From: Owenia fusiformis | Lineage: Eukaryota; Annelida; Polychaeta; Sabellida; Oweniidae | NCBI GenBank assembly: GCA_903813345.2 | Contig: CAIIXF020000012.1 | Span: 33,494,572 to 33,558,571 of the forward strand | Direction: 5' to 3' | DNA length: 64,000 bases | Part shown: positions 47,509 to 58,781 of the stretch, piece by piece | Layout of the letters: each line of letters starts with the position of its first letter | Position numbering within the stretch: position 1 is the first letter of the stretch | Translations under genes and position numbers: made by a program | The notes under the pieces: model-generated | The model's database searches: none | Told to the model about the DNA's origin: nothing | What the model saw: the letters and a program-made list of their open reading frames with translations, nothing else

Positions 47509-48010
47509 TCTGACTGTTCTTTCCTATTTTAATCAATTAGATGCATATCAAAAAAATATTTTTTCTGAATTATATAATACAAATCTTACAATGTTATATT
47601 CTATTTATCCAACTTTCATTTGGGATGCCTTACCGATTACCATTGATATTGAAATGAACTGCTTAGATTGCTTATATTCATCAACATCTCACACATGTAT
47701 CAGTAAGCTCAGAGGTATTTTAGAGGCTATCAACTTGCAAAACATAAATGCACCAAATTTTGGTTTTATGTCAGCATTGCGAACCATGAATGTATATAAA
47801 TCCCCAAATCTGTTTTCGACTTATTGCATTCAATTTGGACAGTTGGTTGTTCTTTTGGTTGTCCTGTTAATATCCTCAATATATTGGTGATATCCTGCTT
47901 ATGATTTGGTCTCAAGATATATCTAAGGTATATATGATGTTTTATGAGCAATTATATTTGGACATTGCTGATTGTCCAGAATAGAAATCTGGACGACTCG
48001 GTCTCTCGTA

Positions 48011-48358
48011 GGTTCAGAGTTGCAAACTCAAACACTGGTTGCTGGATTTGGTTCAAATTTCATATGCTGATGTGTTAGCGACATAGGACCTCTGCTCACG
48101 AGAGCTGGCCACTTATTTGACATTGTCACCTATTGTCATGAAGAATGTAATTTTGATAAATTAGATACAAGTCAAGGATTTGGTTCAAATTTTGTAGGCT
48201 AATGGTATATGAATGAGATCTTTGCTCAAGAACAAATTTTCAAAATGGCTGCTCAATTTAAAATAGCCACCTTTTTAAAAGGATATACAGTATCAAAAAC
48301 TTTTCAGTGTGCCTAATGATGATAAAACTTCTTATTTCATTATTTATCTTTATTGTAG
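48011..48358. other. Helicase intron C, last part before the C-terminal exons
   Basis: No gene seen. The ancestral modular repeat resumes after the LINE and ends at the acceptor AG 48357-48358. Confidence 0.55.
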
Positions 48359-51300
48359 TAAACTCAGTCCTACCATCAGCTAATGTTGTCATGGATCCAA
48401 AGATGGCGCCCCCTAGTGAACTACAGGCGAAGCTTTTACGTCAAATAATCCTGACAGGCCTTTCGGATCACATTGCAAGGTATTTATGTCTTATTTAAGT
48501 AAAAGATACTTAATTTCAGTAATTCCTCAAAATACCCAGTTGCTAAATCAGTAAGTTAAAGATTTGATAATTTAGTGAGAATTTAGAAATGTTATCCAGA
48601 ATAGAGTGTGAACGAGGTCTGTCAACATGAAATAATCCATATGAAATGGAAGCAATCATCGGTGAAGATGACTTGTGGATTTTAATCATATATTATAAAG
48701 TTTCCATGAATAACCACAATCGGATTTGACTCATCATTAAGTTTCCATGAATAACCACAATTGGATTTGAGTCATGTGGTGTTTAGGTTTATTGTTTTGT
48801 TGACGGATATTTCAGGAAACTTCAGGAACCAAGTACTGGAACAAATGAAGAAAAGAAAAAGTTAAAGATGGCATATCAGGTTAGTCTTCACGATGTATTC
48901 TGTATGTTGGTCTATCATTATTAATTCATTGTAATGTTACTCATTGTACGACTTGTCAAGACAGGAAACATACAGGCTCATATCCAGAATTTGCCAAGGT
49001 TTACTTTTTAAAAAATTTCAGGGGGCTCATTTTTTACTACATTGTCCCAATTAGGATCAAAATCACTGGAATAGTGATCAAAATGGTGAAAAACTGCATG
49101 ATTTTGAAAGAATTTTTGGCCAGGGGCGTTTGCTCGAACCCCTCAAACCACGCCCCCCTGGCTACTGACGTAACAGAATTGTATTATGTGTTTTCCTCTT
49201 ACTTTAGAAGACAATAAAACGTTGTTTATAGTTTGAATATTTACAACAATATTTTCAATATCCAAACTTAAGCTTTAGGCCATTTTGTCTGCACATACTT
49301 GAGCCTGATTAAGAAGTCCTGATATTTTTAATCTTTGATTCATAATGTCCATGTTCACTTGCTTTGCAGTTCCATTGTTTTCTCATTCTCAAGTGTGTGC
49401 AAATCGGATATCAAATGGGTAAAAACCTATTTCAAAATACAAGTGGTTACTTGGCTCACTTGCTTTAATGCTCAGGAAATCACTGCTCAATGCTCAATGG
49501 GATTCATTGGCATTGTGATCATTAGATTTGCATAATTTTTTTAGAGTATACACCTAGAGGAGCCTGTCTACATACATCCCAATTCTGTGCTATACAAACA
49601 AGACCATGAATATGTCGTGTTCCAAGACATCACCGAAACATCGAAACTCTACATGAGAGGTGAGATCCGCCATATTGTATTTTCATATATCGGACAAACT
49701 TTTGATGGGGTAATGAGGATAGAGTTATATAGAAGGAAAACTTCCAGAGAGAGGGTGCTAAAAAGGAAGTTGTCACAGAGAAAGGTTTACATGTGGGCCA
49801 ATAGAAAGACTAGTATTCAATTGGATGAAGAAATGTACGCTGGACTTATAATCCTCCTTTCTGGGGGTAAAATATGTTCCCTGAGAAAGACAAAATATCA
49901 GAAAGACAAAGAATGAGAAAGACATGAGGGAAAATTGTTATGATTTTATAAATTGATGGTCACATATTAGTACTCACGAACTTAATGGCAGATAAAGAAT
50001 AGAATTGAAATGATATATTCATGTAATGAATATATAAATTCGTACATGCATAATTATATAAACCTGAAAATCATTACAGTATTCTCCAATATTGTAGGTG
50101 TTTCTGTGATAGAGGCAGAGTGGCTGCCAGTGTTTGTGCCCCATGGTTGTACATTTTCTAAGCCTCTTGACTCACCCCCTCCTAGATACGACAGTTCTTC
50201 AGGAAATATTCTCACACACATGACGAGTACATTTGGTAAGTTCCCAGATATTTACTTTTCTGTATCATCCAGAATCTTTGAAAATTCTCTTCTCTCACAA
50301 GTAGTGACATATAGTTATCGTCTCCAACTTTTTTATGGATGATGACGTTTGGCGCATTCTGTGGTTGGCTGTTAGCATCTGTTACAAATAGCAGGTAGTG
50401 ACATTTTGCCTGTTAATGCCTTGTTAAGCTTGCCTTTAAAGATGATGCTCTGAACGATACCATGAATGAGGCAAGTGAGACGTATTGCCTCATTGGTATA
50501 TGTTGTATGTTAATAGAGACACTTTATTACAGGGGTCCGTTGTTGGGAAATCCCTGCAGTGGAGCTAGAGTACCCAGAGTGTATAGACCGTGTCAAGTAT
50601 TTCGCTAGGTTCCTTTTAGAGGGACTTGTATGTCCTAAGCTGGAGTGCTTCAGAGAGGATCTGCTGTCTGCGCCTGCCACCATGAATAAGTCATGGGCCA
50701 AGTAAGTATTTATATAACACATATCCTCCAGATGCAGAATAAGTCATGGGCCAAGTAAGTATTTATATAACACATCCTTGAGATGCATTGACAAAATATA
50801 ATTATTTAGCAAGTGTATATCCGGATTTGCAATTTGTATTAGTCATATTAGTTGAAGACATGTCCCAATAACATAGAGTAAAACTTGTCTAATCCAAATG
50901 CCACTTGGAGTGAGCTAGAGTGATCTGATTGGCTGGTGTTCACATTTTGAGTTTTTTAACATGGAATTATGTAACAGTATATGGGGTCGAAAAAGTGTTT
51001 AAATTGACAGTTGTTCAGATTTAGTGGTTTTACTGTAAACATTTGATGTTTATTTCTTTCAGATTGCAGCCTCGTACAGAGAGTCTACTGAAAGAATTAT
51101 TAACAGAACAAGTTGACTGTAAAACTAAACTGTTAAAGATCTGGGAAAGTCAACCTACATGTAAGTCACCTGGTTTTGTAGCTAATGATCATGTTCATAC
51201 ATTGTGAATACTAAGTAATATGCATATGTTGGAAAACAGGTGCTGTACTATAAAGAGACCAAGCCAAATAAAAGATTGATTCATTTAGGTATGACATCAA

Positions 51301-51766
51301 GGACAATGCTAAACTTCTCTCTTAGTTTAGATCCTCTCGAAATGTGACAGTCTCTAAATTAGTAGATTACTCATATATAACAGGGACGAAACTTGACCTT
51401 AGACTCTTTAGTAAGTGGTTGTTTTTCATTACAACATCTACTTGGGCAAAAGCTAGAATTCTTCAAAATCTGTTAATACCTAACAATAGGTATCAATATT
51501 GATAAAATTAGATTTTTCAATTCTGTATCGATCTGACTAGATAATTTGGCAACACTTGTTTCTTGTATTTAATCTAAGCCTTGGCATACCCCTTTTTAAT
51601 GGACTCACCTGTAATAAACACTTTGGTCAGTTGGTCAACATAGCTATTTTTCTCGTACACTTCAAGTGGATTATTTTTTTATATTTCAGATTTATTATCT
51701 GCCTACATGCAGTGGATCCCACAATCTCGGTATTTAGAACTAGAAGCCATGTGGCCACCATTATAG
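48359..51766 (+). pseudogene. DHX37: DHX37-like helicase copy C, C-terminal exons (open, but upstream exons lost)
   Basis: Exons 48359-48479, 48816-48879, 49545-49659, 50098-50235, 50533-50701, 51063-51160 and 51690-51766 (stop TAG) have the same lengths as in copy A and no visible stop or frameshift. They encode DPKMAPPSELQAKLLRQII, EEPVYIHPNSVLYKQDHEYV, PVFVPHGCTFSKPLDSPPPR, PECIDRVKYFARFLLEGLV and the LELEAMWPPL end. The copy is called a pseudogene because its linker and RecA2 exons are deleted and its array exon (31954) is frameshifted. A 52-bp duplication repeats the donor after 50701. Confidence 0.82.
50684..50780 (+). repeat. 52-bp duplication of an exon end and its splice donor
   Basis: GAATAAGTCATGGGCCAAGT with the following AAGTATTTATATAACACAT occurs twice, 52 bp apart (GGGCCAAGTAAG at 50696 and 50748). 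Unit C therefore has two candidate donors for this exon; A and B have one. Confidence 0.88.
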
Positions 51767-52040
51767 GACTGACAGTGTTGCTATGGCAACACAGTTTATG
51801 CAGTGGATCCCTCAATCTCAGCACTTAGAACTAGAAGCCATGTGGCCACCATTATATGACTGACAGTGTCACTATGGCAACACAGTTTATGCAGTGGATC
51901 GAAAAATTTCGGCTCTTAGAACTAGAAGCCTATGCTATGGCAACACGGTCTTTGCAGTGGATCCTACAACTATGGCACTTAAAACTAGAAGCCATATGGA
52001 CAACGAAATAGGACTGGCAGAATTGCTATGGCAATACAGT
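51690..52040 (+). repeat. About 91-bp tandem array of the helicase terminal exon end, copy C
   Basis: A shorter version of the arrays at 10981 and 28353: three to four copies of TTAGAACTAGAAGCC, GTGGCCACC and CTATGGCAACACAGTTTATG blocks. Confidence 0.85.
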
Positions 52041-52194
52041 TTAAAACTTGTAAATAATGCTGAATGGCAGGCAATGGTTATGATTGATATAATTGTCTTA
52101 GAAAAATTATATAAATATGAAATAAGAAATTATAAAAAACAAATTAATTTTTCATTTGTGTTATGTATACCATAAAACTGTATATTGATTTTAA

Positions 52195-52497
52195 CCTCTT
52201 GACTACCCAGAATGACGAGATTTCTCGTCACCTCAGAAATGACCTTGAAACCCAGAGGGACGAGAAAATCCGTCACAAAATTTTTCACAAAAATTGCTCT
52301 CATTTGAACAATTTTCATCCAATTTACACAAAAATTGTTTTAAAACGTGTAGAAATGATCTCTGCCGTCCAATTTTACTAAGCTGAACATCTAAAGTTGT
52401 ATAGGTATGTAATAAAATGTCAAAAGGTGGCAAAAAATGAAAAATTATCTGGTTTCATGCCAATTTTAGAGCCTGGGATTCAAGAGGTTAATACTTC
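52195..52497. mobile_element. piggyBac-like MITE with TTAA target duplication
   Basis: The ends CCTCTTGACTACCCAG and, in complement, CCTCTTGAATCCCAG are inverted repeats directly flanked by TTAA (52191-52194, 52498-52501). Units A and B have a single TTAA in the empty site (ATTTTAATACTTCATACC). It is 303 bp with no coding sequence. TTAA duplication is the mark of the piggyBac superfamily. Confidence 0.87.
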
Positions 52498-52845
52498 ATA
52501 CCTTCAGTATGAATGAAATGTCCCTTGGTGTTCTGGTCCTGGATTGTGATATTGGTTCTCGATTGGAGGGGGATGTTAGACACTGTTTCTTTTCACGTTA
52601 GATTATGGTTTTGGGATATATAGGGTCTACTTTTCTTATGACAGATTTACACTTACAGTTTGTTTTTTTCTTGTTGGGTTTCTTTAAAGCTTTTAGTCAC
52701 CCTTCCCTTTGGCATTTGTGCTTATATATTCATGTTCTCATATTCTGTCAACATCTACCAAAGTTTTTTTTCATGAGACACTAAGATTTAGATCAAAACA
52801 AAAGTAGTAATTCCATGTCACTGTTATAACTTAATGTATTTCATA

Positions 52846-53273
52846 CCTACTGAGATTCTAGGTACATAACGTGCGGGAATATATACTGTATCTAGCCAAG
52901 GCCCAGGGCGGGATGGATACACGCTGTATCCATCCTGGTCCCGCTCCTGAAATTTTTTTTCACAATTTTTTTTTCAAATTTTTTCTTGAATTTTTTCAAA
53001 TTTCTTTGGCAAATATTTTTTTAAAAATTTTTTTCACATTTTTTAAAATTTTTTAAAATTTTTTTCACATTTAAAAAAAAAATATTTTCCCATTTTTCAC
53101 ATTTTTTTCAATTTTTCTTTCAAATTTTATTTTTCAAAATATGAGTTATATGAGTTTGAAAATCTCACAAACTTAAAAAAAACACTTAATAACACCAAGA
53201 AAATGCGTATCTTAAGTATATTTTTGAATTTTGGAACTTTATAAGGTATATGACGTACCTAGAACATCAGTAG
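52846..53273. mobile_element. MITE-like element with about 30-bp inverted ends (copy 3)
   Basis: The ends CCTACTGAGATTCTAGGTAC and its near complement (GTACCTAGAACATCAGTAGG) match the family at 12062 and 29580. The internal hairpin at 52913-52953 (GGATGGATACA CGC TGTATCCATCC) is more perfect than in the other copies, and a T-rich tract follows (about 52950-53130). Confidence 0.72.
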
Positions 53274-53289
53274 GTATGAAATAGATCTG

Positions 53290-53425
53290 TTATGTACGAT
53301 CGGTTTTGGATACAGGGTTTATCCCTCGGGAAATATGTGTATATCCCTCGGCCCCTGCGGTCCTTCGGGATATACACATATTTCCCTTGGGATAAACCCT
53401 GTATCCAAAATCGCCCAGTACATAA
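53290..53425. repeat. 136-bp near-perfect palindrome
   Basis: Arms of about 60 bp (TTATGTAC..., GGTTTTGGATACAGGGTTTA, TCCCTCGGGAAATATGTGTA) are followed by their complement with few mismatches around a short CCCCTGCGG centre. Half-arm relatives (TCCCAGTACATAACCCT) follow the MITE copies at about 12430, 30000 and 53940. Confidence 0.85.
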
Positions 53426-53437
53426 CCCTTATGTATT

Positions 53438-53878
53438 CCTACTGATGTTCTAGGTACATAACGAGCAGGAATATACAGTGTATCTAGGGAGCGTTCAACA
53501 AGGTCAAGGACCAGGATTGATACACGCTGTATTCATCCTGGACCCGCTTCTTAAAAGCAAACTCAATTTACATTTTACTCAATTCACAAAAAAAAGAAAT
53601 TATATTTCAAACGTATGCTTTCTATTTTAACTTTTTATTATCAATTCATTGATCCATTCTGATACTCAGACCATCTCTGCTATGCACAAGAATTCTAGAA
53701 GGACACTGAGAGAAGGCTGTGATATCTCACGATGTCATTGATCTGGTCCAGAAAAATATGATTTGAACATTTCACAAAACTTAAAAACTACCTTTTAAGA
53801 CCGAGAAAAGGCGTACTTTAAAGTACTTATTTGAATTTTGGAATTTATGAGGTATTATGTACCAAGAACCTCAGTAGG
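53438..53878. mobile_element. MITE-like element with about 30-bp inverted ends (copy 4)
   Basis: Same family as copy 3 and in the same orientation, immediately after the palindrome. Between CAACGTATGC-like and GATCTGGTCCAG sequence it has about 80 bp (CATCTCTGCTATGCACAAG and on) not present in copy 2. Confidence 0.68.
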
Positions 53879-53999
53879 TATGGAAAACATCTGTCCCTCG
53901 GGAGATACACATGGTTCCCTTGGGATAAACCCTGTATCCAAAACCTCCCAGTACATAACCCTCACATTTAGAGAGCATTTAAATAATTTAATTCAATTA

Positions 54000-54243
54000 T
54001 TTATCATCTCAATATCGTGTCCTTCACCATAGCTTCTCAGTTTTTTTTGTGTGGGACATTTTGTATTGTATTAGAATATTCAAGATAGTCTTATTTAGGA
54101 CAAAATTTCATGTTGCTCTTTTTGAAAGAATAATAATGATTGTTTGGCGAGCCAATTTTGTTTGGCCAGTATAACCATGACACACATTGAGCACGAGCAT
54201 GAAAGATAGCATTATTACTATGAAAACCAACACAAAGAATAAA
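54000..54243 (-). pseudogene. Relic of a FReD 3' exon end, copy 3
   Basis: The minus strand reads GFHSNNAI, then AQCVSWLYWPN, KIGSPNNHYYSFKKS and a CPK-like end. Third copy of the relic seen at 12490 and 30062, in the same place relative to the helicase linker exon. Confidence 0.72.
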
Positions 54244-55929
54244 GGTATGTAAATGCTTGTATGGATCAATTGGACCTGGGAAGTGGAATGGAGCAGATTT
54301 TGGGACTTGTCTTCGGAATTCTAAATTTATAGAAATAAGAACTTATTGACTTATTTCAGTTTGTAAAGATTTCCAGTCTGTTATCATATAATTGATTCAA
54401 AATCATGTTATTTTGAATTTTTATATATCATGTAATTCAAGTGAACTTTTACAACATCAACTTTCATGTCATATCTTAAAAATATTGTTTTATAGATTTA
54501 CTACCGCTCTCAAGAGGGCAATTCAATCAAAATGCCAATTTTCTTTCAAAATATTGTCCATCTGTTGATGGATGTTATATCATATGTTTATTTAGAAGAA
54601 TTGCTACTCTGATTGGGAGTACGTAAATTTTTCACTTCATCGAATTGTAAAATAACAGGTTTCAGCTGTCCAGGAAGAGGACGAAGAATCTAGTCAGAAG
54701 AAAACAAACATTCACAGGGTGCGACTTGATGATTATTCTTTTCTCCTTGAAGATGATGAGTTGTCGGAGCAAGATGGTGGTCATGGTAACAACCAATCAG
54801 ATGAAGAGCTCTCAGAGCCTGATGACGATGATACATTTCTAAGATTATCAATAATTTAATACTGCTACAGGTAAGGTTGCATCTGATTTTACACTTATAA
54901 AAAGTCACAAGGGTTTAGCCTCAATTTAGGGAGCCAACGTTAAATATAGGTGAGGCAAAGATGAATAGGTGAGACAAAACTGAATTAAAGCGATACTATA
55001 CTTAGTTTCAGTTGAGAGAATGTTAGAAATATTAATGATAATCTTTGGCAAGGCTGTTGCCTCATCTGCCTCATATATGGCTAGGCCCATGCTAGAATTT
55101 AAATCCATTAAAGGTAATTGAGAGAATTTAAACTAATAGTTTGGCATAGTGGTTTCTATTCATTGACCAAGATTACAAGCCATGTGCATATAATGTCGAC
55201 CTATTTGATCTTGGATGACTGTCATTGAAATTATCCAACTTTTCTCGGTTTTGGGAATTAGGTGATTTTGAAGTCAGTCACATTTGTATATCTCTGAGAA
55301 TGTTAAGTATGTTGTGTAGAACTCACCTTGTGAGTGGTGTATTCTTCATGTATAATTTGGCTGTACATGTTAAGTGAGTAATGTTTCTGTATTTTTCATC
55401 GACAAATGTGTTGCAGGTTGTATTCTTCAGCTGTATTCAATGATTAATTTGAACTGTTCTCTTCACCAGAGATCACTAGACGTCCAGTAGATGACCTTCT
55501 GCTTCTAATGAAGGTAAGTGAAAGAGGAGGAAATACCCAGAATTCATAGGTGAACCAATTTCCGTACATGTAAAAATGAACATACAGAAAATCTTCTTTC
55601 TACTGAGATTGGTTCATATTTTAATTCTGGGATATTTCCCTATTATTCTATGATTCCATGAACACTTGAGTGATTCCTCTTTATATAGATGTCATCTTTT
55701 ACTGACTGTTTCTTGAAAAAATACTGTATGTCACTGTAGTTTTAATAAATCAAAAAGTTTATTTAGAAGCTTTCCTTATGTTTTTGCAGGACCTCAATAT
55801 TGATAAAGTGGTGAATTTCCCATTTCCCAGCCCTCCAGATAGACTAGCTTTGAAAGTAGGCTTTTTTTAATTTCCAAGTTTATTTCAAACAATCATTGAA
55901 TGTTTAAAATAGATTGAATTCCCAAGGTT

Positions 55930-56345
55930 AATAGATTAACATTAGTGGCAAGAAAGTGAAATGATTTTATAAAAATGTATTGAGTCATTTCATCGTAGAT
56001 TGTATTACATTTTTGAGCTCAATGTTTTCTGTGTTTGAGTATTATGAATAAATGTAGTTCATTTTAGTGATGAAAAGCTGTTCCTCCCATGTTGTTATCT
56101 GCCAATTTTGCATAGATATGATGTACCAATACAAGTCACTTATCAACCAATCAAAATAGGACAGAAATGCTACCAATTCATGCAAAATACCAATCACAGT
56201 TAAACCTGTGCAATTCAAACACTTTTTTGCTACCCCTTAAAGGTGTTCCACTTGGGAGGTTCTCTCCACTTGCAGACGTTCATTTAACATTATGCATCGC
56301 ATGAAAATACCCTTTCACATTCAACAGTATTAAGTATTAAGTCAT
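55930..56345. other. Sequence in helicase intron D absent from copy B
   Basis: Copy B runs from ATTAGTGGTATTTTCCATTT to GGTAATATGTAGTGGGACTC. Copy D has about 400 bp between the equivalents. No inverted ends or coding sequence were recognised, so it may be an insertion in D or a deletion in B. Confidence 0.5.
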
Positions 56346-57529
56346 TTGGTTATATGTAGTGGGACTCTGAAAAGTGTTATAAATATTGAAGTGTCACTTT
56401 ATAGGTCTCACAGCAGAATGTATTTGATATTTCAACAAAACAAACTATTGATATTTGAGCATACAGATACCTTGACATTGATATAATTCATTTCAGGCTG
56501 CTGAAAATTACTGCTATCACTAGAGGCCTTGGAGGCCCCTGCTAAACCTCAAAAACCCACACGAAAATCCCAGAGTGCTGAAATGGACAATCCTAGTGCA
56601 AGAATATCTCCTTTAGGGCGTGCCATGGCATGTTTCCCAGTGGCTCCTCGATTTGGCAAGATGCTATCTCTTGGTATGTAAACACTTAAAATACATAAAA
56701 CATACTAGCTGTTATATATGCAAAATCATTGCAAAAGTGTAGTTTGAATTACTTCCGATAGGTGACACCAAGGTTTTTCTTTGAACATTCTAAACTAAAA
56801 AAGGAAAATTTGAACAAATATTCACTCTCAAAATAATTTTAAATCTGAAATGGCATTTTTTTAGGCCATCAACACAACCTTCTGCCCTATGTGATAGCCC
56901 TAGTCACTACCCTGTCTGTGCAAGAACTTTTTGTGGAGATAGGAGAGCCACCTATTGATGAAGCTGAGAAGCAAGCTTGGAAGAATCGTGTTGGAAAAAT
57001 TACAATTGTTCAAAATATATATGACTGATGAATTATTATGTCACTATTAGAAGAGGTGACATGGTGACCTGTCACATGTTGACAGGTAACATGTTGTTAT
57101 GGTCTCCAACTTTTTTGTGGGCTGTGATCGGCATTCGGCGTCTATAACAAATGCCAGGTGGGGACATTTTGCATGTCAATGCCTTGTTTTAAATGGCGAC
57201 ACAAAAACATGCTTTAATATGTTGTTATGGTCTCCAACTTTTGTGAACTGTGTTCGGCATTCGGCGTCTGTAACAAATGTCAGCTGGGGCCATCGTTGTA
57301 GAATAGAGTGTATGGGAAATGAATGGCAAGTCTACAACTATATTGACACCTATATTTTAAACCAGTTCTGAACTCACTCTTAGCCTTGTGATATATCCTG
57401 GTAATTATTTTGCTCTTGTAAAATGCTTATGGTTTTTTTTCTGTGCATAATTTTTGTAAAATAAGTAAAAAGATAAAGTAATAAACTTGAGCTATCAGTC
57501 ATCCAGACCACCTCATTTTGTACAATATT

Positions 57530-58715
57530 ATTGATACATTTTCAGGGCCAAAGTGCATCGCTAGGTGACCTGATGGTGCTTTTGAAGGCAGTAGGAGCAT
57601 GTGAATACTGTTGTACTGTATTATTAATACATTTTCAGGGCCAAGGTGCATCGCTAGGGGACCTGATGGTGCTTTTGAAGGCAGTAGGAGCATGTGAATA
57701 CTGTTGCACTGAATTATTAATACAATTTCAGGGCCAAAGTGCATTGCTAGGGGACCTGATGGTGCTTTTGAAGGCAGTAGGACCATGTGAATACTGTTGT
57801 ACTGTATTATTAATACATTTTCAGGGCCAAAGTGCATTGCTAGGGGACCCGATTGTGCTTTTGAAGGCAATAGGAGCATGTGAATACTATTGCACTGTAT
57901 TATTAATACATTTTCAGGGCCAAAGTGCATTGCTAGGGGACCTGATGGTGCTTTTGAAGGCAGTAGGAGCATGTGAATACTGTTGTACTGTATTATTAAG
58001 ACATTTTCAGGGCCAAAGTGCATTACTAGGGGACCTGATGGTGCTTTCGAAGGCAGTAGGAGCATTTGAATACTGTTGGACTGTATTATTAATACATTTT
58101 CAGGGCCAAAGTGCATTGCTAGGGGACCTGATGGTGCTTTCGAAGGCAGTAGGAGCATGTGAATACTGTTGTACTGTATTATAAAAACATTTTCAGGGCC
58201 AAAATGCATTTGAGCATAGGAGCATTTGATTACTGTTGTACCGTATTATTTCATGGCCAAGGTGTATTGCTAGGTGACCTGATGGTGCTTTTGAAGGCAG
58301 TTGATGCATGTAGATACTGTTGTACTGTATTATTAATACATTTTCAGAGCCAAAGTGCATTGCTTGGGGACCTGATGGTGCTTTTGAAGGCAGTAGGAGC
58401 ATGTGAATACTGTTGTTTTGTATTATTAATACATTTTAGGGCTAAAGTGCATTGCTAGGGGACCTGATGGTGCTTTTGAAGGCAGTAGGAGCATGTGAAT
58501 ACTGTTGTTTTGTATTATTAATACACTTTGGGGCTAAAGTGCTTTGCTAGGGGACCTGATGGTGCTTTTGAAGGCAGTAGGAGCATGTGAATATTGTTGT
58601 ACTGTATTATTAATACATTTTCAGGGCCAAAATGCATTGCTAGGGGACCTGGTTGTGCTTTTGAAGGCAGTAGGAGCATGTGAATACGCTGGCTGCTCCA
58701 CAGACTTCTGCTTCC
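57530..58715 (+). repeat. 93-bp tandem array of the helicase intron-exon junction, copy D (13 units)
   Basis: Acceptor-like starts recur at about 57541, 57636, 57729, 57822, 57915, 58008, 58101, 58192, 58250, 58345, 58436, 58528 and 58622. Most units are 93 bp and encode [20 protein letters not shown] without a stop. One unit (58192) is internally deleted and several have lost the CAG (TTTCATGG, TTTTAGGG, CTTTGGGG). The long open frames on both strands (for example 57499-58209 minus) are products of the 31-codon period. Confidence 0.92.
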
Positions 58716-58781
58716 AACATGGCATAAGGCATAAAGCAATGATTGAAATACGTAAACTCAGATCTCAGCTCACCAATGCAG

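Larger units (their letters stand above)
42253..48010 (-). mobile_element. Non-LTR retrotransposon (LINE) insertion, minus strand
   Basis: Comparison with units A and B defines the whole insertion: flanks AAAAGTTTAA and GGTTCAGAGT are contiguous there. On the minus strand it has a 5' UTR (48010-47509), ORF1, ORF2, a 3' UTR and a terminal ATTGAAAAATTGAAATTG tail at about 42550-42531. About 280 bp beyond the tail (42253-42530) are unexplained and could be an older insertion or transduced flank. It has no LTRs. Target duplication not clear. ORF2 is frameshifted near 43735 and cut by a SINE, so the copy is dead. The clade is not assigned; the endonuclease-RT order and CCHC-like end fit CR1/I/L2-type LINEs. 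Confidence 0.85.
54666..58781 (+). pseudogene. DHX37: DHX37-like helicase copy D (heavily broken)
   Basis: Recognisable exons: linker 54666-54838 (donor changed from TTTGTAAG to TTTCTAAG), a remnant of the motif VI exon end (about 54861-54870), 55417-55513 (with the in-frame TAA at 55445-55447 shared with copy B), 55790-55855, 56497-56673 (177 nt, one G lost compared with copy B, frameshift at GCTGCTGAAAATTA), 56865-57000 (cut before its donor) and the array exon 58625-58781 (intact, 157 nt). The motif V and most of the motif VI exons are deleted (join at about 54855). C-terminal exons would lie beyond the window. The copy cannot be functional. Confidence 0.85.

Noticed and set aside
47591-47951. 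99- and 61-codon frames upstream of LINE ORF1
   Set aside because: They lie in the presumed LINE 5' UTR, on either strand, and show no recognisable domain.
57499-58209. 236-codon minus-strand frame with 31-residue repeats
   Set aside because: Antisense of the 93-bp helicase exon array; an artefact of the 31-codon period.
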